Below, piece after piece: positions 49,994 to 59,095 of a stretch of DNA of 64,000 nucleotides. The notes beneath the pieces are model-generated. The model was given only the letters and a program-made list of their open reading frames with translations, searched no databases and was not told the origin of the DNA. Position numbers and translations under genes: made by a program. Location: contig JAABQG010000014.1 of the NCBI GenBank assembly GCA_011391595.1, forward strand, positions 1 through 64,000, read 5' to 3'. The stretch comes from Hydrogenophaga sp. GTDB lineage: Bacteria; Pseudomonadota; Gammaproteobacteria; Burkholderiales; Burkholderiaceae_C. Each line of letters opens with the position of its first letter. The first letter of the stretch is position 1.

Positions 49994-50752
49994 TCAGGCA
50001 GGGCGCGGCGCAACAGGCGCTACAGCAGCAAGGGCGGCCAAGGCATCCGCTTTCTCGCTGGTGCGCTCGTCGGTCGTCTTGGCCACTTTATCGCGAATGT
50101 AGCGCGGCAAGGCATCCTGCGGTGCCACCGCCTGACCGGTGGCCAGCAGGGCAGGGGCCAGGCGCAGCATCGCCGCTGCCGTGGGAAGCGCATCCAGACG
50201 GGGCCAGCCGGGGAGCAAGCGCTCACCGTAGACCGGCAATCCGCTGCCGGCGACGACCCAGTCGGCGTCGACAGCCGGTGCGGCCAGCGCCTCGGGCTTG
50301 ATGACGTCCCAGCCGCCGGGCTGGGTCCAGCGCCCGTCAGCCCAGGCGTAGCGCGCGGTGTAGACCTCGTCCATGCGGGCGTCGAGCACGGCCACCACGT
50401 TGAAGCGCGCAGCGTCCGCGGCGTGCGCGTGGCGCGCTTCCTCGGCCACCGCCAGCAGGGTATCGACCGGCAGCAGCGGCACGCCGGCGCCAAAACCCAG
50501 CCCCTGCGCCACCGCGCAGGCGGTGCGCAGACCGGTGAACGAACCGGGCCCCGCGCCGAAGGCGATAGCATCGAGTTCACGCAGGGCCAGCCCCGCCTCG
50601 GCCAACAGCGCCATGACGGCGGGAATCAGCGTGCTTGAGGCCATCGCGCCGCCCGGACCGGTGTGGGTCCAGACCCGCGTGACGCCCTCCGCCGTGCGAC
50701 CGACCGCGAGGGAGAGGTGTTCGGTGCTGGTATCGAAGGCCAGAAGCTTCAT
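49994..50752 (-). CDS. tsaB: tRNA t6A biosynthesis protein TsaB
   Basis: Non-catalytic ASKHA-fold partner of TsaD in threonylcarbamoylation of A37 in tRNAs reading ANN codons. 252 residues. LLAFDTSTEHLSLAV at the N-terminus and FGAGPGSFTGLRTACAVAQGL are the family motifs. TsaC, which makes the threonylcarbamoyl-AMP donor, is encoded at 56815-57804. The DMT transporter gene ends 7 bases upstream, and rimI follows downstream. Confidence 0.95.
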   Translation of the reverse strand: MKLLAFDTSTEHLSLAVGRTAEGVTRVWTHTGPGGAMASSTLIPAVMALLAEAGLALRELDAIAFGAGPGSFTGLRTACAVAQGLGFGAGVPLLPVDTLLAVAEEARHAHAADAARFNVVAVLDARMDEVYTARYAWADGRWTQPGGWDVIKPEALAAPAVDADWVVAGSGLPVYGERLLPGWPRLDALPTAAAMLRLAPALLATGQAVAPQDALPRYIRDKVAKTTDERTSEKADALAALAAVAPVAPRPA

Positions 50753-50759
50753 GGCGCGA

Positions 50760-51764
50760 CTATTTCGAGTGTTTTCCGGCCATGCCCAGCGTGGAGCGGT
50801 CGTTGGTTGCTACGCTTACAGGAGTCCTGACGCCGGCCGCCCGCACACCGAAAAGGATGCCCAGCGTCACCAGCGCCAGTCCGCCCAGCAAACTGACCGA
50901 CAGCGGCTCGCCCAGGAACAGCACCGCGCCCAGCGCCGACAGGCCGGGCACCAGCGCGGTGATCATGGTGGAGCGCACCGGGCCGAAGTAGCGGATCATC
51001 TGCGTGAAGGTGATGCCCGAGATCACCACCGAGCCCACTCCCTGGAACAGCGCCTGGAACACCACCGTGCCCACCGGCACCTCGCCCAGGCGGGTGTCCA
51101 CGGCGCCGGTGGCGATCAGCAGCGTGTACACCGGCACGTAGGTGATGAAGGCAAAGGTGGTGATCGCGATGGTGGCGCGCACGGCGTCCAGCGCGAACTT
51201 GCGTGCCAGCACGCTGTACACCGACCAGCACAAGGCCGCCGCCATGAACAGCAGGTCGCCCTTCCAGACCACGCCGCCCTCGAAGGCCTTGAGCAGGCTG
51301 GCACCGCCCACCAGCAGGTCGCCGGCGACGATGCAGGCCAGGCCCAGCGCGCGCGCCGGCGTGATGCGGTCGTGCAGGATCAGCGCGGCCAGCAGCGCCG
51401 TCCACAGCGGCAGGCTGCCCGGCATCAGCACCGAGGCGTGCGCCGCCGGTGCAAAGAAAAACCCGGCGTAGGCCAGCATGGCGTAGAGCAGGCCGCCAAA
51501 GAAACCGGTCAGCACGGTGATGCGCCAGGGCAGCGGCGAGACGCCCAGCCAGCCCGGCGCCGTGCCCGAGCGCACCAGCCAGGCGCCCCAGGGCAACAGA
51601 ATGCTGCTGGCGCCCAGGATGCGCAGCAGTGCGATGTCGAAGGGCGTGAGCGTGGCGCCCCGGCTCGGGTCGGCCGAGGCCCGGGCGATGACGATGAAAG
51701 AGGTCCAGATGACCACGGTGATGACGGCGGAGGCCGTGCCGACGGTCTTGGGGGAAAAGCGCAT
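50760..51764 (-). CDS. DMT-superfamily (EamA) transporter
   Basis: Inner-membrane protein of 334 residues with ten helices in two EamA repeats; TVVIWTSFIVIARASA at the N-terminus, PGLSALGAVLFLGEPL in the second repeat, and a short hydrophilic tail (ATNDRSTLGMAGK). It ends 7 bases before tsaB. A metabolite exporter of unknown substrate. Confidence 0.9.
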   Translation of the reverse strand: MRFSPKTVGTASAVITVVIWTSFIVIARASADPSRGATLTPFDIALLRILGASSILLPWGAWLVRSGTAPGWLGVSPLPWRITVLTGFFGGLLYAMLAYAGFFFAPAAHASVLMPGSLPLWTALLAALILHDRITPARALGLACIVAGDLLVGGASLLKAFEGGVVWKGDLLFMAAALCWSVYSVLARKFALDAVRATIAITTFAFITYVPVYTLLIATGAVDTRLGEVPVGTVVFQALFQGVGSVVISGITFTQMIRYFGPVRSTMITALVPGLSALGAVLFLGEPLSVSLLGGLALVTLGILFGVRAAGVRTPVSVATNDRSTLGMAGKHSK

Positions 51765-51947
51765 GGGGGGATTATCCGTGGGTGGGCTGTGAACGTGTTG
51801 TGCCGGTGGTTCAGCAGGAAGCCGGCGGGTTGCGGTCGTGGTTTGTGGACGGCGGGGCGCAGCCGGCCGGCGGCCTCATCCGTCAAAGGCCCGCAAATCG
51901 GCCACCGGCCGGCTGTGCCCCGCTTTGACGCGGTAGACTGGAAAACA

Positions 51948-53414
51948 ATGCAAACCAGCGTGCGATACCCTTTCACCAGCGCAGTCGCTTTACTGGCGCT
52001 CTGCGGTGCGTTCGCGGTCCTGCCCGCCACGGCGCAGACCACGCTGCCGCCGGAGTTCACCCAGGCGCTGGCGCGCGCGGGCGTGCCGCGCGAGGCGGTG
52101 AGCGTGATGGTGACCGCGCTGCCCACGCCCGACCCCGCTGCGCCCGCCTTGCCCCCACCGCGCCTGGCCTACCGCACCGACGCCACGATGAACCCGGCCT
52201 CGGTGATGAAGCTCGTCACCACCTACGCCGGGCTGGATCTGCTGGGCGCCGACTTCACCTGGACCAACCGCGTGTATGTGGACGGCCCGGTGGCCGGCGG
52301 TGTGCTCGACGGCAACCTGGTGATCCGCGGCAGCGGCGACCCCAAGCTGGTGCTGGAGCGGCTCGACGCCTTGTTCAGGCTGGTGATCGCCCAGGGCGTG
52401 CGCGAGGTGCGCGGCGACATCGTGCTCGACCGTGCCATCTTCCAGGTGCCCGAGCGCAATCCGGCCGAGTTCGACGACGAGCCCCTGCGACCCTACAACG
52501 CCTCGCCCGACGGGCTGCTGGTGAACTTCAAGTCCCTGATCTTCACCTTCACCCCCGACGCGGCCACGGGCCGCGCCCGCATCCGCAGCGAACCACCGAT
52601 GGCTGGCGTGGAGATCCCGGCCGACCTGCCGCTGAGTGCCGGCCCCTGCGGCGACTGGCGGGCCGGCCTGCGCGCCGACTTCTCCAGCCCCGATCGCGTG
52701 CGCTTCACCGGGCGCTACCCCGGCGCCTGTGGCGAAAGGCTGTGGCCGGTGGCCTATGTCGAACCCCGCGCCTACGCCGCGCGCGTGGTGCAGGCGATGT
52801 GGGGCGCCGCCGGCGGCACGCTGGCCGGCAAGGTGCGCGAGGGGCCCACGCCCGCGGGTGCGCGGCTGTGGGTCAGCGCCGAATCGCTGCCGATGGGCGA
52901 CATCATTGCCGACATCAACAAGTTCTCGAACAACGTGATGGCCCAGCAACTGTTCCTGACGCTGTCGAGCAAGACCCAGGGCAACGGCACCTTTGAGGGC
53001 TCGCGCCAGCAGCTGCAGCGCTGGTGGCGCGAACGCTTTGGCGAGCAAGCCGCGCCGGTGCTGGACAACGGCTCGGGCCTGTCGCGCGAGGAGCGCACCA
53101 GCGCCGCGTCGCTGACCGCCCTGCTGCGCCGCGCCGCCAGCGGCCCGCTGTCAGCGCCCTTTGCCAATTCGCTGGGCATCGCGGGGGTAGACGGCACGGT
53201 GGCGCGCATGCGCGAGCGCAACGGCGCTTCCGAGGCGTTGGGCCGCGCCTGGCTCAAGACCGGCTCGTTGCGCGACGTGGCGGCGGTGGCCGGCTATGTG
53301 AACGGGCGCAGCGGGCAGCGCTACAGCCTGGTGGCGCTGATCAACCACGACAACGCCAACGCGGCGCGCCCGGCGCTCGACCAGTTGGTCGAATGGGTGG
53401 TCCGGGACCAGTAA
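51948..53414 (+). CDS. dacB: D-alanyl-D-alanine carboxypeptidase/endopeptidase (PBP4)
   Basis: Periplasmic penicillin-binding protein of 488 residues that trims peptide stems and cuts cross-links in peptidoglycan. Signal peptide ends near VLPATAQ. The three catalytic motifs of the family are SVMK (in NPASVMKLVTT), SNN (KFSNNVMAQQ) and KTG (LKTGSLRDV). The reading frame is open far upstream over tsaB and the transporter, but the ATG at 51948 begins the signal peptide, so the long version is a shadow. Confidence 0.95.
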   Translation: MQTSVRYPFTSAVALLALCGAFAVLPATAQTTLPPEFTQALARAGVPREAVSVMVTALPTPDPAAPALPPPRLAYRTDATMNPASVMKLVTTYAGLDLLGADFTWTNRVYVDGPVAGGVLDGNLVIRGSGDPKLVLERLDALFRLVIAQGVREVRGDIVLDRAIFQVPERNPAEFDDEPLRPYNASPDGLLVNFKSLIFTFTPDAATGRARIRSEPPMAGVEIPADLPLSAGPCGDWRAGLRADFSSPDRVRFTGRYPGACGERLWPVAYVEPRAYAARVVQAMWGAAGGTLAGKVREGPTPAGARLWVSAESLPMGDIIADINKFSNNVMAQQLFLTLSSKTQGNGTFEGSRQQLQRWWRERFGEQAAPVLDNGSGLSREERTSAASLTALLRRAASGPLSAPFANSLGIAGVDGTVARMRERNGASEALGRAWLKTGSLRDVAAVAGYVNGRSGQRYSLVALINHDNANAARPALDQLVEWVVRDQ

Positions 53415-53447
53415 TCTGAAGAAAATCGCATGAAAAAAGGCCGTTGC

Positions 53448-53483
53448 CCATCGTCAAACGGTCATCATTTGCTATTTTTTTGG
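53448..53483 (+). repeat. Interspersed GCTAT repeat, copy 9
   Basis: Reads CCCATCGTCAAACGGTCATC then ATTTGCTATTTTTTT. With the upstream ATGAAAAAAGGCCGTTG it aligns to copy 6. The T-run directly after dacB may also help end transcription. Confidence 0.8.
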
Positions 53484-53514
53484 TAGTACTTACTTTCCGA
53501 GCCTTCATCCCGCC

Positions 53515-53769
53515 ATGCCCACTTCCGACCTGATCGGCTACATCGCCGCAACGCTGACCACGATCAGCTTTCTGCCGCAGGCCTTGCTGACCTTCCGCAC
53601 CCGGGACGTACGCGGCATCTCGCTGGGCATGTACAGCGTGTTCACCCTGGGCGTGGCGCTCTGGCTGGTCTACGGGCTGATGACCGCCACCTGGCCGGTC
53701 GTGGCCGCCAACACGGTGACCCTGACGCTGGCGGTGGCCATTCTCGTGATGAAGTTGCGTTTTCGCTGA
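53515..53769 (+). CDS. SemiSWEET sugar transporter
   Basis: Three-helix protein of 84 residues (PQ-loop family) that dimerises to form a sugar channel. The PQ motif is in SFLPQALLTFRTRD, followed by ISLGMYSVFTLGVALWLVYG and the third helix. Bacterial members move sucrose or glucose; the substrate here is unknown. Just after dacB, separated by a repeat. Confidence 0.92.
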   Translation: MPTSDLIGYIAATLTTISFLPQALLTFRTRDVRGISLGMYSVFTLGVALWLVYGLMTATWPVVAANTVTLTLAVAILVMKLRFR

Positions 53770-53898
53770 GTTGCTCGCACCACGAATGTGCGGTTCTCGG
53801 TGTTTACCCGGTTTGGGCGCGGACGATGCCCGGATACGATTGTTACGGAAAAAAAGAACGACCGTTCTATTTCAACCGATTTCAACTGGAGCACGCGA

Positions 53899-55080
53899 AT
53901 GAAAGACATCAGATGGAAACTGGCCGCGCTCGCCGCAGCCGCGATTGTGGCGGCTTGCGGCGGTGGCGAGACGGCAGACGCGCCGAGCAGCAAGGCCGGC
54001 TTCACCTCCGTGAAGGTCATGGGCGACAGCCTGTCCGACAGCGGGACATTTCTGGGTATCCCGACCTATGGCCGCGTGTTCTCGGTGAACCAAAGCGCCA
54101 GCGAACCCAACACCATCTGGACCGAACGGCTGGCCGTGAACATCGGCACGCCCTCCCTGTGCAACTATTTCAAGTTCACCGGAACCACTTTTGTTCCCAA
54201 CCCGACGGCGGGCTGCACCAGCTACGGCGTGGGCGGCAGTCGTATCAACAACCCGGCCAGCAGCGGCGGCGCCGCTGCACCCCTCTCGATCGTTTACCAG
54301 TTGCAGGCTGGCGGCGCCATTGCGGGCACCTACAAAGCGACGGACCTGTTGCTGATGGACGGCGGCGGCAATGACGCAGCTGCTCTGGTTGGCGCTTACC
54401 TTGGTGCCACAACCCCGGCTGGACAACTGGCCTATGCACAGTTCCTGGGAACCCTGCTCAACCCATTGCCTCCTCTGACCAATGCAACGGATCTGGCCAA
54501 GGCCGGCGGCCAATACATGGTCGCTGTGGCAAACCAGTTCGCGGAAGCCATTACAACCAACGCGCTGAATCGCGGCGCCGCCCACATTGCGATCCTGAAC
54601 GCACCTGACATCACCGGCACGCCGCGCTTCCAGACCGTGCTCGACGGCATTGCCGCTGCCAGCGGCGGCGGGACCGCAGGTGCCACGGCACGCGCCCAGG
54701 CCCAGGGCCTGTTCCAGTCCTGGGTGGTCGCATTCAACAGTCAGCTGTCTGCCAGGTTCGCCGGTGACGGCCGCGTGGTGATCGTCGATTTCTACACCGA
54801 TTTCCAGAACCAGCTCGCCAACCCGGCGCAATTTGGCCTGACCAACGTGAAGACACCCGCTTGCCCGATCACTGGCGTGGGCACGGACGGCCTGCCGGCC
54901 TACAACTTCCAGACCTGCACGGCAGCGGCGCTCTCGGCCAATCCGCCGGCCGGTGTGACGGGCGGGAGTAACTGGTGGACGAACTATGCGTTCTCGGACA
55001 GCTTCCACCCGACGCCGTACGGCTACCAGCTGATGAGCCAGTTGGTCTCCCGCTCGCTGGCCCAGGCCGGCTGGCTGTAA
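53899..55080 (+). CDS. SGNH/GDSL hydrolase lipoprotein
   Basis: Esterase-like lipoprotein of 393 residues. The lipobox is IVAAC with Cys20. The SGNH blocks are intact: Ser44 in MGDSLSDSG, glycine and asparagine in DGGGNDAAAL, and Asp367/His370 in DSFHPTPYGY. It should be an active ester hydrolase anchored to the outer membrane. ATG at 53899 was chosen to begin the lipoprotein signal; the frame is open from 53788. An OmpW porin gene follows by 22 bases. A catalytically dead relative is encoded at 55876-56760. Confidence 0.9.
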   Translation: MKDIRWKLAALAAAAIVAACGGGETADAPSSKAGFTSVKVMGDSLSDSGTFLGIPTYGRVFSVNQSASEPNTIWTERLAVNIGTPSLCNYFKFTGTTFVPNPTAGCTSYGVGGSRINNPASSGGAAAPLSIVYQLQAGGAIAGTYKATDLLLMDGGGNDAAALVGAYLGATTPAGQLAYAQFLGTLLNPLPPLTNATDLAKAGGQYMVAVANQFAEAITTNALNRGAAHIAILNAPDITGTPRFQTVLDGIAAASGGGTAGATARAQAQGLFQSWVVAFNSQLSARFAGDGRVVIVDFYTDFQNQLANPAQFGLTNVKTPACPITGVGTDGLPAYNFQTCTAAALSANPPAGVTGGSNWWTNYAFSDSFHPTPYGYQLMSQLVSRSLAQAGWL

Positions 55081-55102
55081 CCCCTGTTCAGGAGACACTC
55101 TC

Positions 55103-55774
55103 ATGAAAACTAACTTCAAGCTCTCCCTGGTGGCCCTGGCGCTGGTCGCCGGCTCGGCCGCACAAGCCCAGTCCGCCGGCACCTGGATGGCCCGCGTGGG
55201 CGCCATCGGCCTGTACCCGCAGGTCAGCAGCGGCGACCTCTCGCCACCCGCCTTTCCCAACACCCAGACCGATGTCAGCAGCGACTGGACCCTGGGCGGC
55301 GGCGTCACCTACATGATCACCGACAACTGGTCGGTGGATGTGCCGCTGGCGCTGCCGTTCACGCACACGCTCACCGGAGCGGGCGCCATCGCCGGCGTAG
55401 GCACGATTGGCACGACAAAGGCGCTTCCCATCACGATGTGGGGTCAGTATCGCTTCGGCGAGGCCAAGTCCACGTTCCGCCCCTACCTGGGCGCGGGTCT
55501 GACCTATGCCTACTTCTACGACGAGAATGCCACCAGCACCCTGAACGCCCTGTCCGGCGGCACGCCGTCGAACCCGACCACGTTCTCGATCCAGTCTAAG
55601 TGGGCGTTCGGCGTGCAGGCCGGCGCCACCTACGCCTTCAACGAACGCTGGTTCCTCGATGGCATGGTGGGTTACACCTGGCTGAAGAACACGACCACGC
55701 TGTCGACCGGCCAGACGCAGCCGATGACGCTGAACCCGGTGTCTGTCGCGATTTCCATCGGCTACAAATTCTGA
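55103..55774 (+). CDS. OmpW family outer-membrane protein
   Basis: Eight-stranded beta-barrel of 223 residues with signal peptide ending at AAQAQ. GTWMARVGAIGLYPQ at the N-terminus of the mature part and the final strand VAISIGYKF with terminal Phe are typical. OmpW barrels pass small hydrophobic compounds. It is in one unit with the GDSL lipoprotein, so uptake of ester products is possible. Confidence 0.92.
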   Translation: MKTNFKLSLVALALVAGSAAQAQSAGTWMARVGAIGLYPQVSSGDLSPPAFPNTQTDVSSDWTLGGGVTYMITDNWSVDVPLALPFTHTLTGAGAIAGVGTIGTTKALPITMWGQYRFGEAKSTFRPYLGAGLTYAYFYDENATSTLNALSGGTPSNPTTFSIQSKWAFGVQAGATYAFNERWFLDGMVGYTWLKNTTTLSTGQTQPMTLNPVSVAISIGYKF

Positions 55775-55805
55775 GCACCAAGCGCCCGGCCTGTGCCGGG
55801 CCCGC

Positions 55806-55835
55806 AAAAAAGCCGACCCGAGGGTCGGCTTTTTT
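55806..55835. terminator. Bidirectional Rho-independent terminator
   Basis: A6 GCCGACCC, loop GAG, GGTCGGC T6. It lies between the convergent OmpW and pseudo-GDSL genes and can serve both. Confidence 0.93.
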
Positions 55836-55875
55836 CATGGTCGGCCAGGAAAATCCTGCCAGGGGGTGGGCGCGC

Positions 55876-56760
55876 CTACCAGCGGTTTGCCACCTGGATC
55901 TGCGCAAAGCTGCCCAGCAGGCGGTGGCCTGACGGCGTCGGGTACACGCCGTTGGCAAACAGCAGGGTGTTGTAGTCGAATCCCGGGGTGATGGTGGCCG
56001 GCGTGCAATCGGTCACCAGGACCGTGGTGCAAGCCTTGGTCACTGTGTTGGTCAACGGGGGGTACGCGGTCGGGTTGAAGTAAACATTGTTGTAGTACGT
56101 GGCCGTATCCAGCCACAACACGTTGGCGCCCAGGTTGACCATGCCGATCTTGAAGGCGTTATTGAACGCCAGCGTCAGGTTGTTCAGGTTGGTCACCTGC
56201 CCGGTCTCCGTCCCCAGCGGCGTCTGGCCGAGAGGCCATACCCCGGACGCCAGAATGTGCGTGGCGCCGGCCTGCACGATGCGGTTGACCTGGGCGGCCA
56301 TTGCGAGTCCCGCCGCGTTCAGGCTGGCGACCTTCTGGTCGTAGGTGATGTCGGTCCGGGCCGCAGTGGTGACGATGTCAGCAACGCCGCCATTGACAAC
56401 CACGAGGTCGCCTGCGACGAACTTGTTGGCGGCCAACAGCTTGTCAACCTGGGCCACGATGCTGTTGGGACCGCTGCTGACCAGCGCGTCGCCGCGCGCA
56501 TACGACAGCCCGCCCTGGTCCGACGCCACCAGGGGCAGGCCGTACAGCGCGGCCATGTACTGGGTCCAGATATTGAGCGAACCATCGTTGACGGTGTAGC
56601 GCTTGCCGTCCTGCCCCAGATCGCTGAAGCCGTCGCCCACCGACAGGATCCGCGTGGGGGTGAAGGGATCGACGATTTCGCTGGAACTGCACGCCCCCAG
56701 CAGCGCCATGGTTGCGCAGGCCAGCGCCAGCAAGGCGCGGCGCGACGATTTTCCGGTCAT
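55876..56760 (-). CDS. GDSL-like lipoprotein lacking the catalytic triad
   Basis: Lipoprotein of 294 residues (lipobox LLGAC, Cys24) related to the GDSL protein at 53899-55080. The nucleophile block reads VGDGFSDLG, so Ser44 of the relative is Gly44 here. The third block is NGGVAD instead of GGGND. The last block reads NGVYPTPSGH instead of DSFHPTPYGY, so the catalytic Asp and His are Asn270 and Tyr273. All key residues have changed, while the fold features remain and the frame is intact. It is likely a binding or accessory protein rather than an enzyme. Stands convergent to the OmpW unit. Confidence 0.85.
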   Translation of the reverse strand: MTGKSSRRALLALACATMALLGACSSSEIVDPFTPTRILSVGDGFSDLGQDGKRYTVNDGSLNIWTQYMAALYGLPLVASDQGGLSYARGDALVSSGPNSIVAQVDKLLAANKFVAGDLVVVNGGVADIVTTAARTDITYDQKVASLNAAGLAMAAQVNRIVQAGATHILASGVWPLGQTPLGTETGQVTNLNNLTLAFNNAFKIGMVNLGANVLWLDTATYYNNVYFNPTAYPPLTNTVTKACTTVLVTDCTPATITPGFDYNTLLFANGVYPTPSGHRLLGSFAQIQVANRW

Positions 56761-56814
56761 TCAAATCTCCAAGAATTGCGGGGTGTAGTTTAACGACGCT
56801 GCGCCAGCGCCGTG

Positions 56815-57804
56815 TCAAGCGGCCGAGGCGCGCTGCAGGCGGTCGCGCACGCCTTCCCATTCGGGCGTATCGGGCGGCGTCTCGATCCAGATCAGCCGGG
56901 CGCCCTGGGCGTCAAATTCGCGCAAAACGGCAAACAGCTGCTGGGCCGTGGCCGCGGCGTCGTCCGGCATGCGCCGGCGAAGGACGCCGCTGGAGCGCGT
57001 CTGGAGGATGGCCCGCGAATAAATGCCGATGTGCGCGGCGTCCGCGCCCAGCAGGTCCAGCGCGGTTTGCAGGGCCTTCGCGTCCATCAGGCGTACCGGG
57101 GCGGCCGGCGCGTAATGCGCCTCCAGCGTGCCCGAGGCGCGCGGGTCGGGCGCGGCGAGCTCTTCTTTCGAACGCAGGGCTTGTCCACACACGGCCTCGG
57201 CCTGTGCGCGGCTGATTCCGCCGGGGCGCAGCAACACGGGCGCGCCACGGGTGCAGTCGATGATGGTGGACTCGATGCCGACATCGCAGGCGCCCCCGTC
57301 GAGCACCAGCAGGCCATCACCAAACTCGGCCTGCACATGCGCGGCCGTGGTCGGGCTGACCCGGCCAAAGGCATTGGCGCTGGGCGCCGCCAGGCCTTGC
57401 AGGCCCTGCGCGGCGCAGGCCCGCAATACCGCCTGGGCCACAGGGTGCGAGGGGCAGCGCAACCCGATCGAGTCCTGCCCGCCGGCCGCTGCCGCGCCCA
57501 CGCCCGCACGGCGCGGCAGGATCAGCGTGAGCGGGCCGGGCCAGAAGGCATCGATCAGCTTTTGGGCAAAGTCCGGCACGCTGGCGGCAAAATGCGCCGC
57601 GCCCGAAGCCTCGGCCACGTGCACGATCAGCGGGTGGTTGCTGGGGCGCCCCTTGGCGGCAAAGATTTTAGCCACGGCGGCGTCGCTGGCCGCGTCGGCC
57701 GCCAGCCCGTACACCGTCTCGGTCGGCAGGCCGAGCAGTTCGCCGGCGCTCAGGGCGCGCACGGCGGCGGCAATGGCGTCGGGCGAACGGCCGTCGAGGA
57801 TCAT
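56815..57804 (-). CDS. tsaC: Threonylcarbamoyl-AMP synthase, Sua5 type
   Basis: Makes threonylcarbamoyl-adenylate from threonine, bicarbonate and ATP for t6A37 of tRNA. 329 residues: YrdC domain first (GLPTETVYGLAADA, KGRPSNHPLIVH, SANAFGRVSPT, IESTIIDC) and then the Sua5 domain, absent from short TsaC forms. ATG at 57804 follows the purK stop by 22 bases; the frame open from 57897 overlaps purK and is rejected. Partner TsaB is encoded at 49994-50752. Confidence 0.95.
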   Translation of the reverse strand: MILDGRSPDAIAAAVRALSAGELLGLPTETVYGLAADAASDAAVAKIFAAKGRPSNHPLIVHVAEASGAAHFAASVPDFAQKLIDAFWPGPLTLILPRRAGVGAAAAGGQDSIGLRCPSHPVAQAVLRACAAQGLQGLAAPSANAFGRVSPTTAAHVQAEFGDGLLVLDGGACDVGIESTIIDCTRGAPVLLRPGGISRAQAEAVCGQALRSKEELAAPDPRASGTLEAHYAPAAPVRLMDAKALQTALDLLGADAAHIGIYSRAILQTRSSGVLRRRMPDDAAATAQQLFAVLREFDAQGARLIWIETPPDTPEWEGVRDRLQRASAA

Positions 57805-57826
57805 GCGCAGACCCGGTTCTGGCGGC

Positions 57827-59095
57827 TCAGAAAGCCGGGATGCCCAGCAATGCGGCCGCCCGCTGCGCGGTGGCACGGACCGCCTCGACGTCGGCACCGG
57901 TGATGTTCAGGTGGCCCATCTTGCGGCCCTTGCGCGCCTGCAGCTTGCCGTACAGGTGCAGGTGCGTGCCGGGCAGCGCCAGCACCTCGCTCCAGGCGGG
58001 TGTGATCGGCCTGCCGTCGGCGTCGAACCACAGGTCGCCCAGCAGGTTGAGCATGATGGCCGGGCTGTGCTGGCGCGGCGGCACCAGCGGCAGGCCGGTG
58101 AGCGTGCGCACCTGCAGGTCAAATTGCGAGACGTCACAGGCGTCCAGCGTGTAGTGGCCGCTGTTGTGCGGGCGCGGCGCCATTTCATTGACGACCAGGC
58201 TGCCGTCCTGCAGAACGAAGAATTCGACGCAGAGCACGCCCACATACTGCAGATCGTCTGCGATCGATTTGGCAGCAGCAACCGACCGTTCGACGGTGGC
58301 TGATGCCATGTTTCCTTCAAAAACCTGGGTCACGGCGAGGATGCCGTCGCGGTGCAGGTTCAGCTGCGGGAAGAAGTGAACCATGTCGCCGTTCCAGCCG
58401 CGCGCCACGATCACCGAGCATTCGGCGGCCAGCGGCAGCATCTTCTCGAGAACGCAGGGCACCTGGCTGAGCGAATCCCAGGCGGCGGCCAGCTCCGCGC
58501 GGGTTTTGACACGAATCTGCCCCTTGCCGTCATAGCCCAGACGCGCGGTCTTCAGAATGCCCGGGAACAGGTCAGCCCCCACGCTTGTCACTTCGTGTAC
58601 GGCGCTGCCCCCCAAGGGGGCGCTCGCTTGCTTGGGGCGGCCCGGCGCGGCGCTCGGCGCGTCGAGCATGGCCGCGAGATGCTCGGTCGCGCCAATCACC
58701 GCATATGGCGCCACCGGCACGCCACAGCGCTCGAAGTGGGCCTTTTCCTTGATCCGGTCCTGCGCGACCGCCACGGCGCTGGCCCCTGGCGCCACCGGGC
58801 AGTGTGCGCCCAGCGTGTACAGCGCGGGTGCGGGCACGTTCTCAAATTCGGTGGTGATGGCCGCGCAGCGCTGCATGAGCTGGGCCAGGCCCTGCTCATC
58901 GAGGTAATCGGTCTGGACGTGGAAATGGCTCACCAGCCCGGCGGGGCTGGCGGGGTCGGGATCAAGCACCGCCGTGAAATAGCCCATGGCCTGGGCGGCC
59001 TGCACGAACATGCGCCCGAGCTGACCGCCGCCCATTACGCCCAGTGTGGTCTGCTGGCCCGTGGCCGTGGTGCCGGGAAGAATGATTTGACTCAT
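57827..59095 (-). CDS. purK: N5-carboxyaminoimidazole ribonucleotide synthase with repeat-derived insert
   Basis: ATP-grasp enzyme converting AIR and bicarbonate to N5-CAIR in purine synthesis. 422 residues, longer than the usual 360-390. [11 protein letters not shown] opens the Rossmann-like domain; [20 protein letters not shown] and [13 protein letters not shown] are family motifs. The extra length includes a segment of about 30 residues (around 144-174) in which residues 147-167 are encoded by the GC-rich repeat in frame. The insert precedes the ATP-grasp strand, in what is a loop in the family. The start overlaps the purE stop by four bases. Confidence 0.95.
   Translation of the reverse strand: MSQIILPGTTATGQQTTLGVMGGGQLGRMFVQAAQAMGYFTAVLDPDPASPAGLVSHFHVQTDYLDEQGLAQLMQRCAAITTEFENVPAPALYTLGAHCPVAPGASAVAVAQDRIKEKAHFERCGVPVAPYAVIGATEHLAAMLDAPSAAPGRPKQASAPLGGSAVHEVTSVGADLFPGILKTARLGYDGKGQIRVKTRAELAAAWDSLSQVPCVLEKMLPLAAECSVIVARGWNGDMVHFFPQLNLHRDGILAVTQVFEGNMASATVERSVAAAKSIADDLQYVGVLCVEFFVLQDGSLVVNEMAPRPHNSGHYTLDACDVSQFDLQVRTLTGLPLVPPRQHSPAIMLNLLGDLWFDADGRPITPAWSEVLALPGTHLHLYGKLQARKGRKMGHLNITGADVEAVRATAQRAAALLGIPAF
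58597..58656 (+). repeat. GC-rich interspersed repeat, copy C, inside purK
   Basis: 54/60 identical to 49393-49452; a 32-base block ending in the GGCGCGGCGCTC segment is fully conserved. It is in frame in purK and encodes on the minus strand about residues 147-167 ([17 protein letters not shown] and the following SAVH). Confidence 0.85.

Noticed and set aside
50373-51947. A long open frame running into dacB from upstream on the plus strand
   Set aside because: It is antisense to tsaB and the EamA gene, rich in Arg/His/Gln of low complexity, and dacB has its own signal peptide at 51948.
53872-55308. A 478-codon open frame opposite the GDSL lipoprotein gene
   Set aside because: Antisense shadow; the plus strand has lipobox and complete SGNH blocks.
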